From: Sanderia malayensis
Taxonomy: Eukaryota; Cnidaria; Scyphozoa; Semaeostomeae; Pelagiidae
Length of the DNA stretch: 64,000 nucleotides
Direction: 5' to 3'
Assembly: GCA_013076295.1 (NCBI GenBank)
Contig: RQOL01000516.1
Span: 62,001 to 126,000, forward strand
The notes beneath the pieces were generated by a model. It was not told the DNA's origin and did not search any database. It worked only from the letters and a program-made list of their open reading frames with translations. This document shows, piece by piece, positions 34,757-48,400 of the stretch. The translations under genes were made by a program, and so were the position numbers. Position 1 is the first letter of the stretch, and every line of letters begins with the position of its first letter.

Positions 34757-35401
34757 GCCACTTTTGGTAGCTTCCCACTTCCCACTTTTGGTGACTTCCC
34801 ACTTTTGATGATTTCCCACTTTTCCCGTCTTCCCACCTCCCACTTTTGATGACTTCTCACTTTTGATGCAATTTTTCAAACTCTTTCAATTTGCATCAAA
34901 TTTTGTGCAAAGTACAAATTTGATGTGCTGAATTTGAAAAGGAAGCTCGTTTTTGTAATTTTCATACTTTGAGGGCATACAAGGTTGAAAAAGGGGGCAA
35001 TATGCAAGTTTTCAAACTCGTTCAATTTGTATCAAATTTTGTGGAAAGTACAATTTTGGTATGATGACTTCCCACTTTGCTGACTTCCCACTTTTTCTTG
35101 ACTTCCCACTTCCCAATTTTGATGACTTCCCATATTTGATGACTTCCCACTTTACCTGACTTCCCACTCCCCACTTTTGACGACCTCCTACTTTTGGTGA
35201 CTTCCCAATTTTAGTAATATCCAAATTTTCCATCTCTTTCAAGTTGGAAATATGTCATAGTAAATATAGTACAAACAGTACAAATATAAAAATACAATTT
35301 TGGTATGATGACTTCCCACCTTTGCTGACTTCCCACTTTTCTTGACTTCCCATTTTCCACATTTGATGACTTCCCACTTTTGGTGGTTTCCCACTCTTTG
35401 T
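34757..35401 (+). repeat. composite satellite with D module 9
   Basis: A/B array; D copy 9 at 35211-35295. Confidence 0.8.
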
Positions 35402-35596
35402 CAGATAAAGTGGGGCTCTTCAATGTGATTATTCCGTTGAACCTCCTTTGTTTCTTTCCAAAGTTAATGCCCGTGACACTAGCTGTAGGAAGAGTAGATA
35501 CGATAATTCGTGTATGCTTTATTGAAATTCTGTTCATACTGTGTGATGTCCGCTTGCCTTATCTATGGGAAGCGAATGTCACCATAATTAGATAAA
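35402..35596 (+). repeat. C module copy 14, subfamily 3
   Basis: 840 bp after copy 13. The end octamer is altered to TAGATAAA. Confidence 0.8.
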
Positions 35597-36415
35597 ACCA
35601 CTTTTGGTAGCTTCCCATATCCCACTTTTGGTGACTTCCCACTTTTGATGATTTCCCACTTTTCCCGTCTTCCCACCTCCCACTTTTGATGACTTCTCAT
35701 TTTTAATGCCATTTTTCAAACTCTTTCATTTTCCATCAAATTTTGTGGTAAGTACAAAATTGGTATGATGACTTCCTACTTTTGGTGACTTCCCACATTT
35801 AGTAATATTCAAATTTTCCATCTCCTTCAATTTCGAAATATAGGATAGTAAATATAGTACAAACAGTAGAAATACAAAAATACAATTTTGGTATGATGAC
35901 TTCCCACCTTTGCTGATTTCCCACTTTTTCTTCACTTCCAGATTCGACTTTTGATCACTTCCCACTTTTGATGACTTCCCACTTTACCTCTCTTCGCACT
36001 TCCCACCTTTGATGACTTCCAATTTTTAATGCAAGTTTTCCATCTCTTTTAATTTGCACCAAATTTTGTGGAAAATACAAATATGGTGTGGTGAATTTGA
36101 ATATGACACTGGTTTTTGAAATTTGCATGCTTTGAGGGCATAAAGGGGCGTAAAAGGGGCATTATGCAATTTTTCAAACTCGTTGAATTTGCATCAAATT
36201 TGGTGGAAAATACAATTTTGCTATGATGATTTCCCACTTTTGATAGCTTCCCATTTTTGATGCATTTTTTCAAACTCTTTCAATTTGTATCCAATTTGGT
36301 GGAAAGTACAATTTTGTATGATGATTTCCCACTTCTGCTCACTTCCCACTTTTTCTTGACATTTCACTTCCCACTTTTGACGACTTCCCTCTTTTGGTGA
36401 CTTCCCACTTTTTGT
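35597..36415 (+). repeat. composite satellite with solitary D module 10
   Basis: D copy 10 at 35799-35883 has no C at either standard distance. It is followed by the B and A sequence usually found after subfamily 1 C-D pairs, so it may be a remnant of one whose C was lost. Confidence 0.75.
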
Positions 36416-36631
36416 CAAATAAAGTGAGTTTCTCTCAGATAAAGTCGGTTTTCCTCAATATAATTATTCCGTTGAAGCTCGTTTGTTTTTTTCCAAATTT
36501 AACTCCCGTGACAATAGCTGTAGGAAGAGTGGATATGATAATTCATGTATGCTTTACTGAGATTCTGTTCATACTTTGTGATGTCCGCTTGCCTTATCTA
36601 TGGGAAGCGAATGTCGCCATAATCATATAAA
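36416..36631 (+). repeat. C module copy 15, subfamily 2, first of pair
   Basis: First-position type with private changes (left octamer CAAATAAAGT, TTGAAGCTCG, ACTCCCGTGAC). Confidence 0.8.
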
Positions 36632-36759
36632 CCACTCTTGGTAGCTTTCCATTCCCCACTTTTGGTGACTTCCCACTTCTGCTGACGTCCCACTTTTTCT
36701 TGACATTCCACTTCCCACTTTTGACGACTTCCCCTTTTTGGGGACTTCCCACTTTTTCT

Positions 36760-36975
36760 CAGATAAAGAGGTTTTTTCTCAGATAAAGTTGGTTTTCCTC
36801 AATATAATTATTCCGATGGAGATCATTTGTTTTTTTCCAAATTTAACGCCCATGACACTAGGTGTAAGAAGAGTGGATAGGATAATTCGCGTATGCTTTA
36901 TTGAGATTCTGTTCATACTTTGTGATGTCCGCTTGCCTTATCTATGGGAAGCGAAAGTCACCATAATCAGATAAA
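36760..36975 (+). repeat. C module copy 16, subfamily 2, last of pair
   Basis: Last-position type (CCCATGACACTAGGTGTAAG, AAAGTCACC, CAGATAAACCC) with GATGGAGATCATTTG. Starts 344 bp after copy 15. Confidence 0.8.
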
Positions 36976-39900
36976 CCCACTTTTGGTAGCTTCCCACTTC
37001 CCACTTTTGGTGACTTCCCACTTCTGATGACCTCCCACTTTTCCCTGTCTTCCCACTCTTCCCTTTAGATGATTTCGCAATTTTGATGCAATTTTTCAAA
37101 CTCTTTCAATTTGCATCAAATTTTGTGGAAAATACAAATTTGGTGTGTTGAATTTGTACATGAAACTAGTTTCTGAAATTTTCATGTTTTGAGGGCATAA
37201 AAGGGAGTAAAAGGGGGCAACATGCAAATTTTCAAACTCGTTCAATTGTTATCAAATTTTGTCGAAAGTACACGTTTGGTGTGTTGAATTTGAACATGAA
37301 GCTTGTTTTTGAAATTGTCATGTTTTGAGGGCATACAAGGTTGTAAGAGGGGGCAATATGCAATTTTTCAAACGCGTTCAATTTGTATCAAATTTTGTGC
37401 AATGTACAATTTTGGTATGATGACTTCCTACTTTTGCTGACTTCCCCCTTTTTCCTGACTTCCCACTTCCCACTATTGATGACTTCCCACTTTTGACGAC
37501 TTCCCACTTTTAGTAATATTCAAATTTTCAAACTCCTTCAATTTCGAAATATACAATAGTAATTATAGTACAAACAGTACAAATACAAGAATACATTTTT
37601 GGTCTGATGACTTCCCACCTTTGCTGACTTCCCACTTTTTCTTCACTTCCCAGATTCGACTTTTGATGACTTCCCACTTTTGATGACTTCCCACTGTACC
37701 TCTCTTCCCACTTCCCACTTTTGAAGACTTCCAATTTTTAATGCAAGTTTTCAATCTCATTTACTCTGCACCAACATTTGTGGAAAATACAACTATGGTG
37801 TGGTGAATTTGAATATGACACTGGTTTTTGAAATTTGCATGTTTTCAGGGCATAAAACGGCGTAAGAGGGGGCATTATGCAATTTTTCAAACTCGTTGAA
37901 TTTGCATCAAATTTGGTGGAAAATACAATTTTGCTATGATGATTTCCCACTTTTGATAGCTTCCCATTTTTGATGCATTTTTTCAAATTCGTTCAATTTG
38001 TATCAATTTTTGTGGAAAGTACAAGTTTGGTGTTATGAAATTAATCATTGAACTTGTTTTTTGAACTCTTTATGCTTTGGGGGAATAGGACGTTGTAGAA
38101 GGGGGAATATGCAAAATTTTCAAACTCCTTTAATTTGTATCAAATTTTGTGGAAAGTGCAAATTTGGTGTGCTGAATTTGAACATGAAGCTAGTTTTTGA
38201 AATTTTCATGTTTTGAGGGCATCCAAGGTTGTAAAAGGTGGCAATATGCAATTTTTCAAACTCGTTCAATTTGTATCAAATTTCGTTGAAAATAAAATTT
38301 CGGTGTTATGAAATTAAATATTTAACTTGTTTTTTGAACTCTTTATGCTTTGGGGGAATAGGACGGTGTAGAAGGGGAATATGCAAATTTTCAAACTCCT
38401 TCAATTTGTATCAAATTTTGTGGAAAGTACAAATTTGGTGTGCTGAATTTGAACATGAAGCAGGTTTTTGAAATTTTCATGTTTTGAGGGCATACAAGGT
38501 TGTAAAAGGGGGCAATATGCAATTTTTCAAACTCGTTCAATTTGTATCAAATTTTGTGGAAAGTACAATTTTGGTATGATGACTTCCCACTTTGCTGACT
38601 TCCCACTTTTTCTTTACTTCCCACTTCCCAATTTTGATGACTTCCCACTTTTGCCTGACTTCCCACTTCCCACTTTTAACGATTTGCCACATTTGATGCA
38701 ATTTTTCAAACTCGTTCAATTTGCATCAAATTCTGTGGAAAGTACATTTTTGGTATGATGACTTCCCACTTCTTATGACTTCCCACTTTTTCTTGACATT
38801 TCACTTCCCACTTTTGACGACTTCCCTCTTTTGGTGACTTCCCACTTCTGATGATTTCCCACTTTTTCCTGCCTTCCCATTCTTCATTTTTGATGACTTC
38901 CCACTTTTGATGCAATTTTTCAAACTCTTTCAATTTGCATCAAATGTGGAAGGTGCAAATTGGGTGTGCTAAATTTGAACATGAAACAGGTTTTTGAAAT
39001 TGTCATGCTTTGAGGGCATAAAACGGCGCAAAAAAGGGGAATATCCAATTTTTCAGACTCTTTCAATTTGCATCAAATTTCGTTGAAAATACAATTTCGG
39101 TGTTGTGAAATTAAATATTTAACTTGTTTTTTGAACTCTTTATGCTTTAGGGGAATAGGACGGTGTAGAAGGGGAATATGCAAATTTTCAAGCTCCTACA
39201 ATTTGAATCAAATTTTGTGGAAAGTACAAATTTGGTGTGCTGAATTTGAACATGAAGCTGGTTTTTAAAAAATTTCTTGTTTTGAGGGCATACAAGGTTG
39301 TAAAAGGGGGCAATATGCAATTTTTCAAACTCGTTCAATTTGTATTAAATTATGTGGAAAGTACAATTTTCGTATGATGACTTCCTACTTTTGCTGACTT
39401 CCCACGTTTTCCTGACTTCCCATTTTCCATTTTCATAACTTCCCACTTCTGATGATTTCCTAATTTTTCCTGCCTTCCCATTCTTTACTTTTGATGACTT
39501 CCCAACTTTTTCAAACTTCTCCAATCCGTATCAAATTTTGTGGAAAGTACACATTTGGTGTGCTGAAATCGAATATGAAGTTGGTTTCTGAAACTTTCTT
39601 GTTTTGAGGGCATAGAACGGATTAAAACAGGGCAATATGCATTTCTTGAAAATCCTTGAATTTGCATCAAAGTTTGTGTAAAGTACAGTTTTTCTGTGCT
39701 GAATTAGAATATGAAACTGGTCTTTGAAATTTTAATCTCTTGAGGGCATAAAACGTGCTAAACGGGGCAATATGCAATTTTTCAAGCTCGTTCAACTTGA
39801 ATCAAATATTGTGGAAAGTGCATTTTCGGTGTACTGAAATTCAATATGAAACTAGTTTTTTGAAATTTTAATGTTTTGGGGAATGAGACGGGGTAGTAGA

Positions 39901-41263
39901 AGCGGGCAATATGCAATTTTCAAACCCGTTCAATTTGTATCAAATTTTGTGGAAAGTACAATTTTGGTATGATGACTTCCCACTTCTTATGACTTCCCAC
40001 TTTTTCCTGACTTCCCACTTCCCACTTTTGATGACTTCCCACTTTTGAATACTTCCCACATTTTCCTGACTTCGCACTTCCCAATATTGATGACTTCCCA
40101 CTTTTGATGCAATTTTTCAAACTCGTTCAACTGGCATCAAATTTGGCGAAAAGTACAGTTTTGGTGTGCTGAATTTGAATATGAAACTTGTTTTTGAATT
40201 TTGTATATTTTGAGGGCATACAACGGGGTAAAACGAAGCAATATCCAATTTTTCAAACTCGTTCAACGTGTATCAATATTTGTGGAAAGTACAATTTTGG
40301 TATGATGACTTCCAACTTTTGCTGATTTCCCACTTTTTCTCGACTTCCCACTTCCCACTTTTGATGGCTTCCCACTTCTGATGACTTCCCACTTTTTCCT
40401 ACCTTCCCACTCGTCACTTTTGATGGCTTCCCACTTCTGATGACCTCCCTCTTTTCCCTGTCTTCCCACTCTTCCCTTTAGATGATTTCGCAATTTTGAT
40501 GCAATTTTTCAAACTCTTTCAATTTGCATCAAATTTTGTGGAAAATACAAATTTGGTGTGTTGAACTTGTACATGAAACTAGTTTCTGAAATTTCCATGT
40601 TTTGAGGGCATAAAAGGGAGTAAAAGGGGGCAACATGCAAATTTTCAAACTCGTTCAATTGTTATCAAATTTTGTCGAAAGTACACGTTTGGTGTGCTGA
40701 ATTTGAACATAAAGCTTGTTTTTGAAATTGTCATGTTTTGAGGGCATACAAGGTTGTAAGAGGGGGCAATATGCAATTTTTCAAACGCGTTCAATTTGTA
40801 TCAAATTTTGTGGAATGTACAATTTTGGTATGATGACTTCCAACTTTTGACGACTTCCCACTTTTTCCTGACTTCCCACTTCCCATTTTTGATGACTTCT
40901 TACTTTTGATGCAATTTTCTCAAAACTCTCCCAATTTGCATCAAATTTTGTGGAAAGTACAAATATGGTATTATGACATCCCACCTTTGCTGAATTCCCA
41001 ATGTTTCTTGACTTTCCACTTCCCACTTTTGACGACCTCCTACATTTGGTGACCTCCCACTTTTTCCTGTCTTCCCACTTCCCACCTTTCATGACTTCCC
41101 ACTTTTGATGCCATTTTTCAAACTCTTTCATTTTCCATCAAATTTTGTGGAAAGTACAAATTTGTTATGATGACTTCCCACTTTTGATGACTTCTCAATT
41201 TTTTTTGACTTTCCACTTCCCACTTTTGACGACTTCCGAGTTTTGGTCACTTTCCATTTTTTT
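36976..41263 (+). repeat. composite satellite with solitary D module 11
   Basis: D copy 11 at 37510-37594 lacks a neighbouring C. About 37430-38520 matches 53190-54285 (offset 15760); 38520-40800 matches about 55455-57735 (offset ~16935). The ordered tail cassette is at 39520-39905. Confidence 0.85.
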
Positions 41264-41478
41264 CAGATAAAGTCGGTTTTTCTCAGATAAAGTCGGTTTT
41301 CCTCTATATAATTATTCCTTTTAAGCTTGTTTACTTCTTTTAAATTTAGCGCCCGTGACACTAGCTCTAGGAAGAGTGGATATGAGAATTCATGTATGCT
41401 TTATGGAGATTCTCTTCATACTCTGTGTTGTCCGCTTGCCTTATCTATGGGGTTGGAATGTCACGATAATCAGATAAA
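41264..41478 (+). repeat. C module copy 17, subfamily 1
   Basis: 215 bp. CTAGCTCTAGG replaces CTAGCTGTAGG, and both left octamers are followed by CGG. D12 (41603-41687) follows at the standard gap. Confidence 0.8.
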
Positions 41479-44400
41479 CCCATTTTTAGTAATTCCCCAT
41501 CTTCCACCTTCGGTGACTTCCCACTTTTCATAACTTTCCATATTTTCTTGATATCCCACTTTCCACTTTTGACGACCTCCTACTTTTGGTAACTTCCCAC
41601 TTTTAGTAATATTCAAATTTTCAAACTCCTTCAATTTCGAAATATACAATAGTAAATATAGTACAAACAGTACAAATACAAAAATACATTTTTGGTATGA
41701 TGACTTCCCACCTTTGCTGACTTCCCACTTTTTCTTCACTTCCCAGATTCGACTTTTGATGACTTCCCACTTTTGATGACTTCCCACTGTACCTCTCTTC
41801 CCACTTCCCACTTTTGAAGACTTCCAATTTTTAATGCAAGTTTTCAATCTCATTTAATCTGCACCAACATTTGTGGAAAATACAACTCTGGTGTGGTGAA
41901 TTTGAATATGACACTGGTTTTTGAAATTTTAATCTTTTGAGGTCATAAAACGTGCTAAAAGGGGCAATATGCAATTTTTCAAGCTCGTTCAACTTGAATC
42001 AAATATTGTGGAAAGTACAAATTTGGTATGATGACTTTTTTCTTTTGCTGACTTCCCACGTTTTCCTGACTTCCCATTTTCCATTTTTGATAACTTCCCA
42101 CTTCTGATGGTTTCCCACTTTTTCCTGCCTTCCCATTCTTCACTTTTGATGACTTCCCACTTTTGATGCAATTTTTCAAACTCTTTCAATTTGCATCAAA
42201 TTTTGTGGAAGGTGCAAATTTGGTGTGCTGAATTTGAACATGAAACAGGTTTTTGAAAGTGTCTTGTTTTGAGGGCATATAACGGCCCAAAAAAAGGGAA
42301 TATCCAATTTTTCAGACTCTTTCAACTTGCATCAAATTTCGTTGAAAATACAACTTCGGTATTATAAAATTAAATATTTAACTTGTTTTTTGAACTCCTT
42401 ATGCTTTTGGGGGAATAGGACGGTGTAGAAGGGGGAATATGGAAATTTTCAAACTCCTTCAATTTGTATCAAATTTTGTGGAAAGTACAAATTTGGTGTG
42501 CTGAATTTGAACATGAAGCTGGTTTTTGAAATTTTCATGTTTTTAGGCCATACAAGGTTGTAAAAGGGGGCAATATGCAATTTTTCAAACTCGTTCAATT
42601 TGTATCAAATTTTGTGGAAAGTACAATTTTGGTATGATGACTTCCTACTTTTGCTGACTTCCCACGTTTTCCTGACTTCCCATTTTCATTTTTGATAACG
42701 TCCCACTTCTGATGATTTCCCACTTTTTCCTGCCTTCCCATTCTTCACTTTTGATGACTTCCCAACTTTTTCAAACTTCTCCAATCCGCATCAAATTTTT
42801 TGGAAAGTACACATTTGGTGTGCTGAAATCGATTATGAAGTTGGTTTCTGAAACTTTCTTGTTTTGAGGGCATAAAACGGAGTAAAAATGGGCAATATGC
42901 ATTTTTTGAAAATCGTTGAATTTGCTTCAAATCTTGTGGAAAGTACAGGTTTTCTATGCTGAATTAGAATATGAAATTGGTTTTTGAAATTTTAATCTTT
43001 TGAGGGCATAAAACGTGCTAAAAGGGGCAATATGCAATTTTTCAAGCTCGTTCAACTTGCATCAAATATTGTGGAAAGTACAATTTTGGTGTGCTGAAGT
43101 TGAATACGAAACTGGTTTTTGAAATTTGTATATTTTGAGGGCATACAACGTGGTAAAACGAAGCAATGTGCAATTTTTCAAACTCGTTCAATGTGTATCA
43201 ATATTTGTGTAAAGTACAATTTTGGTATGATTACTTCCAACTTTTGCTGATTTCCCACTTTTTCTGCACTTCCCATTTCCCACTTTTGATGGCTTCCCAC
43301 TTCTGATGACTTCCCACTTTTCCCTGTCTTCCCACTCTTCCCTTTTGATGATTTCGCAATTTTGATGCAATTTTTCAAACTCTTTCAATTTGCATCAAAT
43401 TTTGTGGAAAATACAAATTTGGTGTGTTGAATTCGAACATGAAACTAGTTTCTGAAATTTTCATGTTTTGGGGGCATAAAAGGGAATAAAAGGGGGCAAC
43501 ATGCAAATTTTCAAACTCGTTCAATTTGTATCAAATTTTGTGGAAAGTACAAGGTTGGTGTGCTGAATTTGAACATGAAGCTTGTTTTTGAAATTTTCAT
43601 GTTTTGAGGGCATACAAGGTTGTAAGAGGGGGCAATATGTAATTTTTCAAACTCGTTCAGTTTGTATCAAATTTTGTTGAAAGTACAATTTTGGTATGAT
43701 GACTTCCTACTTTTGCTGACTTCCCACCTTTTCTTGACTTCCCATTTTCCATTTTTGATAACATCCCATTTCTGATGACTTCCCAATTTTTCCTGCCTTC
43801 CCATTCTTCACTTTTGATGATTTCGCAATTTTGATGCAATTTTTCAAACTCTTTGATTTTGCATCAAATTTGGCGAAAAGTACAGTTTTGGTGTGCTGAG
43901 TTTGAATATGAAACTGGCTCTTGAAATTTTCATGTTTTGTGGGCATACAACCAGGTAGAACGGGGCAATATGAAATTTTTCAAACCCGTTCAATGTGTAT
44001 CACTAATTGTGGAAACTACAATTTTGGTATCATGACTTCCAACTTTTGCTGACTTCCCACTTCCCAGTTTTGATGACTTCCCATTTCGAATGACTTCCCA
44101 CTTTTTCCTGCCTTCCCACTCTTCCCTTTTGATGAATTCGCAATTTGATGAGTTCGCATTTGCATCAAGTTTAGTGGAAAGTACAATTTTGGTGTGTTGA
44201 ATTTGAACGTGAAACTGGTTTGTGAAATTTTCATGTTTTGAGGGCATACAAGGGAGTAAAAGGGGGCAATATCCAATTTTTCAGACTCTTTCAATTTGCA
44301 TCAAATTTCGTTGAAAATACAATTTCGGTGTTATTAAATTAATGATTAAACTTCTTGTTTGAACTCTTTATGCTTTGGGGGAATAGGACGGTGTAGAAGG

Positions 44401-44562
44401 GGGAATATGCAAATTTTCAAACCTGTTCAATGTGTATCAAATTTGGTGGAAAGTACAATTTTGTATCATGATTTCCCACTTCTGCTCACTTCCCACTTTT
44501 TCTTGATATTTCACTTCCCACTTTTGACGACTTCCCTCTTTTGGTGACTTCCCACTTTTTGT
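41479..44562 (+). repeat. composite satellite with D module 12
   Basis: After D12 and its B block the array switches near 41920 to an A tail of the TTAATCTTTTGAGG type. 42000-42540 matches about 30740-31290, and 42545-44562 matches 18640-20521. Confidence 0.85.
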
Positions 44563-44778
44563 CAGATAAAGTGGGTTTCTCTCAGATAAAGTCGGTTTTC
44601 CTCAATATAATTATTCCGTTGGAGCTCGTTTGTTTTTTTCCAAATTTAACGCCCGTGACAATAGCTGTAGGAAGAGTGGATATGATAATTCATGTATGCT
44701 TTATTGAGATTCTGTTCATACTTTGTGATGTCCGCTTGCCTTATCTATGGGAAGCGAATGTCGCCATAATCATATAAA
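44563..44778 (+). repeat. C module copy 18, subfamily 2, first of trio
   Basis: First-position markers; counterpart of copy 4 (offset 24041). Confidence 0.8.
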
Positions 44779-44906
44779 ACCACTCTTGGTAGATTCCCAT
44801 TTCCCACTTTTGGTGACTTCCCACTTCTGCTGACGTCCCACTTTTTCTTGACACTCCACTTCCCACTTTTGACGACTTCCCCCTTTTGGGACTTCCCACT
44901 TTTTCT

Positions 44907-45122
44907 CAGATAAAGTGGGTTTTTCTCAGATAAAGTTGGTTTTCCTCAATATAATTATTTCGATGGAGCTCATTTGTTTTTTTCCAAATTTAACGCCCGT
45001 GACAATAGCTGTAGGAAGAGTGGATATGATAATTCATGTATGCTTTATTTAGATTCTGTTCATACTTTGTGATGTCCGCTTGCCTTATCTATGGGAAGCG
45101 AATGTCGCCATAATCATATAAA
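44907..45122 (+). repeat. C module copy 19, subfamily 2, hybrid middle of trio
   Basis: GATGGAGCTCATTTG at the left, CCCGTGACAATAGCTG and GTCGCCATAATCATATAAA at the right: the same hybrid arrangement as copy 5. Confidence 0.8.
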
Positions 45123-45251
45123 ACCACTCTTGGTAGATTCCCATTTCCCACTTTTGGTGACTTCCCACTTCTGCTGACGTCCCACTTTTTCTTGACACTC
45201 CACTTCCCACTTTTGACGACTTCCCCCTTTTGGGGACTTCCCACTTTTTCT

Positions 45252-45468
45252 CAGATAAAGTGGGTTTTTCTCATATAAAGTTGGTTTTCCTCAATATAAT
45301 TATTCCGAGGGAGCTCATTTGTTTTTTTTCCAATTTTAACGCCCATGACACTAGGTGTAAGAAAAGTGGATACGATAATTCGTGTATGCTTTATTGAGAT
45401 TCTGTTCATACTTTGTGATGTCCGCTTGCCTTATCTATGGGAAGCGAAAGTCACCATAATCAGATAAA
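45252..45468 (+). repeat. C module copy 20, subfamily 2, last of trio
   Basis: Last-position markers (CCCATGACACTAGGTG, AAAGTCACC, CAGATAAACCC); counterpart of copy 6. Confidence 0.8.
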
Positions 45469-48400
45469 CCCACTTTTGGTAGCTTCCCACTTCCCACTTT
45501 TGGTGACTTCCCACTTTTGATGACTTCCCACTTTTTCCTGTCTTCCCACTTCGCACCTTTGATGACTTCCCACTTTTGATGCCATTCTTCAAACTCTTTC
45601 AATTTCCATCAAATTTTGTGGAAAATACAATTTTGGTGTGTTGAATTTGAAAAGGAAGCTCGCTTTTGTAATTTTCATGCTTTGAGGGCATACAAGGTTG
45701 AAAAAGGGGGCAATATGCACGTTTTCAAACTCGTTCAATTTGTATCAAATTTTGTGGAAAGTACAATTTTGGTATGATGACTTCCCACTTTGCTGACTTG
45801 CCACTTTTTCTTGACTTCCCACTTCCCAATTTTGATGACTTCCCACTTTTGCCTGACTTCCCACTTCCAATTTTTGACGATTTGCAACATTTGATGCAAT
45901 TTTTCAAACTCGTTCAATTTGCATCAAATTCTGTGGAAAGTACATTTTTGGTATGATGACTTCTCACTTCTTATGACTTCCCACTTTTTCCTGACTTCCT
46001 ACTTCCCACTTTTGATGACTTCCCACTTTTGATGCCATTTTTCAAACTCGTTCAATTTGTATCAAATTTTGTGGAAAGTACAATTTTGGTGTCCTAAGTT
46101 TGAACATGAAGCTGGTTTTTGAAATTTTCATGTTTTTGGGGCATACAACGGGGTATAAGGGGGCAATATGCAATTTTTCAAACTCGTTCAATTTGTATGA
46201 AATTTTGTGGAACATACAATTTTGGTATGATGACTTCCTACTTTTGTTCACTTCCTACGTTTTCCTGACTTCCCATTTTCCATTTTTGATAACTTCCCAC
46301 TTCTGATGACTTCCCACTTTTTCCTGCCTTCCCACTCTTCACTTTTGATGACTTCCCACTTTTGATTTCAAACATTTTCAATTTGCATCAAATTTTGTGC
46401 AAAGTACAAATTTGGTGTGCTGAATTTCAAAAAGAAGCTGGTTTTTGTAATTTTCATGCTTTGAGGGCATACAAGGTTGAAAAAGGGGGCAATATGCAAG
46501 ATTTCAAATTTGTTCAATTTGTATCAAATTTTGTGGAAAGTACAATTTTGGTATGATGACTTCCCACTTTGCTGACTTCCCACTTTTTCTTGACTTCCCA
46601 CTTCCCAATTTTGATGACTTCCCACTTTTGCCTGACTTCCCACTTCCCATTTTTGACGAATTGCAACATTTGATGCAATTTTTCAAACTCGTTCAATTTG
46701 CATCAAACTCTGTGGAAAGTACATTTTTGGTATGATGACTTCTCACTTCTTATGACTTCCCACTTTTTCCTGACTTCCCACTTCCCACTTTTGATGACTT
46801 CCCTTTTTTGAAGCCATTTTTCAAACTCTTTCAATTTCTATCAAATTCTGGGGAAAATACAATTTTGGTATGATGACTTCCCACTTCTAATGGCTTACCA
46901 CTTTTTCTCGACCTCCCACTTTCCAGTTTGGATGACTTCCCATTTCTGATGACTTCCCACTTTTTCCTGACTTTCCACTTCCCACATTTAATGAATTCCC
47001 ACTTTTCATGCAATTTTTCAAGCTCGCTCAACTTGCATCAAATTTGGCGAAGAGTACAGTTTTGGTGTGCTGAATTTGAATATGAAACTTGTTTTTGAAA
47101 TTTTCATGTTTTTGGGGCATACAACGGGGTATAAGGGGTCAACATGCAATTTTCCAAACTCGTTCAATTTGCATCAAGTTTTGTGGAATGTACAATTTTG
47201 GTGTCCTAAGTTTGAACATGAAGCTGGTTTTTGAAATTTTCATGTTTTTGGGGCATACAACGGGGTATAAGGGGGCAATATGCAATTTTTCAAACTCGTT
47301 CAATTTGTATGAAATTTTGTGGAACATACAATTTTGGTATGATGACTTCCTACTTTTGTTCACTTCCCACGTTTTCTTGACTTCCCATTTTCCATTTTTG
47401 ATAACTTCCCACTTCTGATGACTTCCCACTTTTTCCTGCCTTCCCACTCTTCACTTTTGATGACTTCCCACTTTTGATTTCAAACATTTTCAATTTGCAT
47501 CAAATTTTGTGCAAAGTACAAATTTGGTGTGCTGAATTTCAAAAGGAAGCTGGTTTTTGTAATTTTCATGCTTTGAGGGCATACAAGGTTGAAAAAGGGG
47601 GCAATATGCAAGTTTTCAAATTTGTTCGATTTGTATCAAATTTTGTTGAACGTACAATTTTGGTATGATGACTTCCCACTTTGTTCACTTCCCACTTTTT
47701 CTTGACTTCCCACTTTCCAATTTTTATGACTTCCCACTTTTGCCTGACTTCCCACTTCCCACTTTTGACGAATTGCAACATTTGATGCAATTTTTCAAAC
47801 TCGTTCAATTTGCATCAAACTCTGTGGAAAGTACATTTTTGGTATGATGACTTCTCACTTCTTATGACTTCCCACTTTTTCCTGACTTCCCACTTCCCAC
47901 TTTTGATGACTTCCCACTTTTGAAGCCATTTTTCAAACTCTTTCAATTTCCATCAAATTCTGGGGAAAATACAATTTTGGTATGATGACTTCCCACTTCT
48001 AATGGCTTACCACTTTTTCTCGACCTCCCACTTTCCAGTTTGGATGACTTCCCATTTCTGATGACTTCCCACTTTTTCCTGACTTTCCATTTCCCACATT
48101 TAATGAATTCCCACTTTTCATGCAATTTTTCAAGCTCGCTCAACTTGCATCAAATTTGGCGAAGAGTACAGTTTTGGTGTGCTGAATTTGAATATGAAAC
48201 TTGTTTTTGAAATTTTCATGTTTTTGGGGCATACAACGGGGTATAAGGGGTCAACATGCAATTTTCCAAACTCGTTCAATTTGCATCAAGTTTGGTGGAA
48301 AATACAATTTTGGTATGATGACTTCCTACTTTTGTTCACTTCCCACGTTTTCTTGACTTCCCATTTTCCATTTTTGATAACTTCCCACTTCTGATGACTT

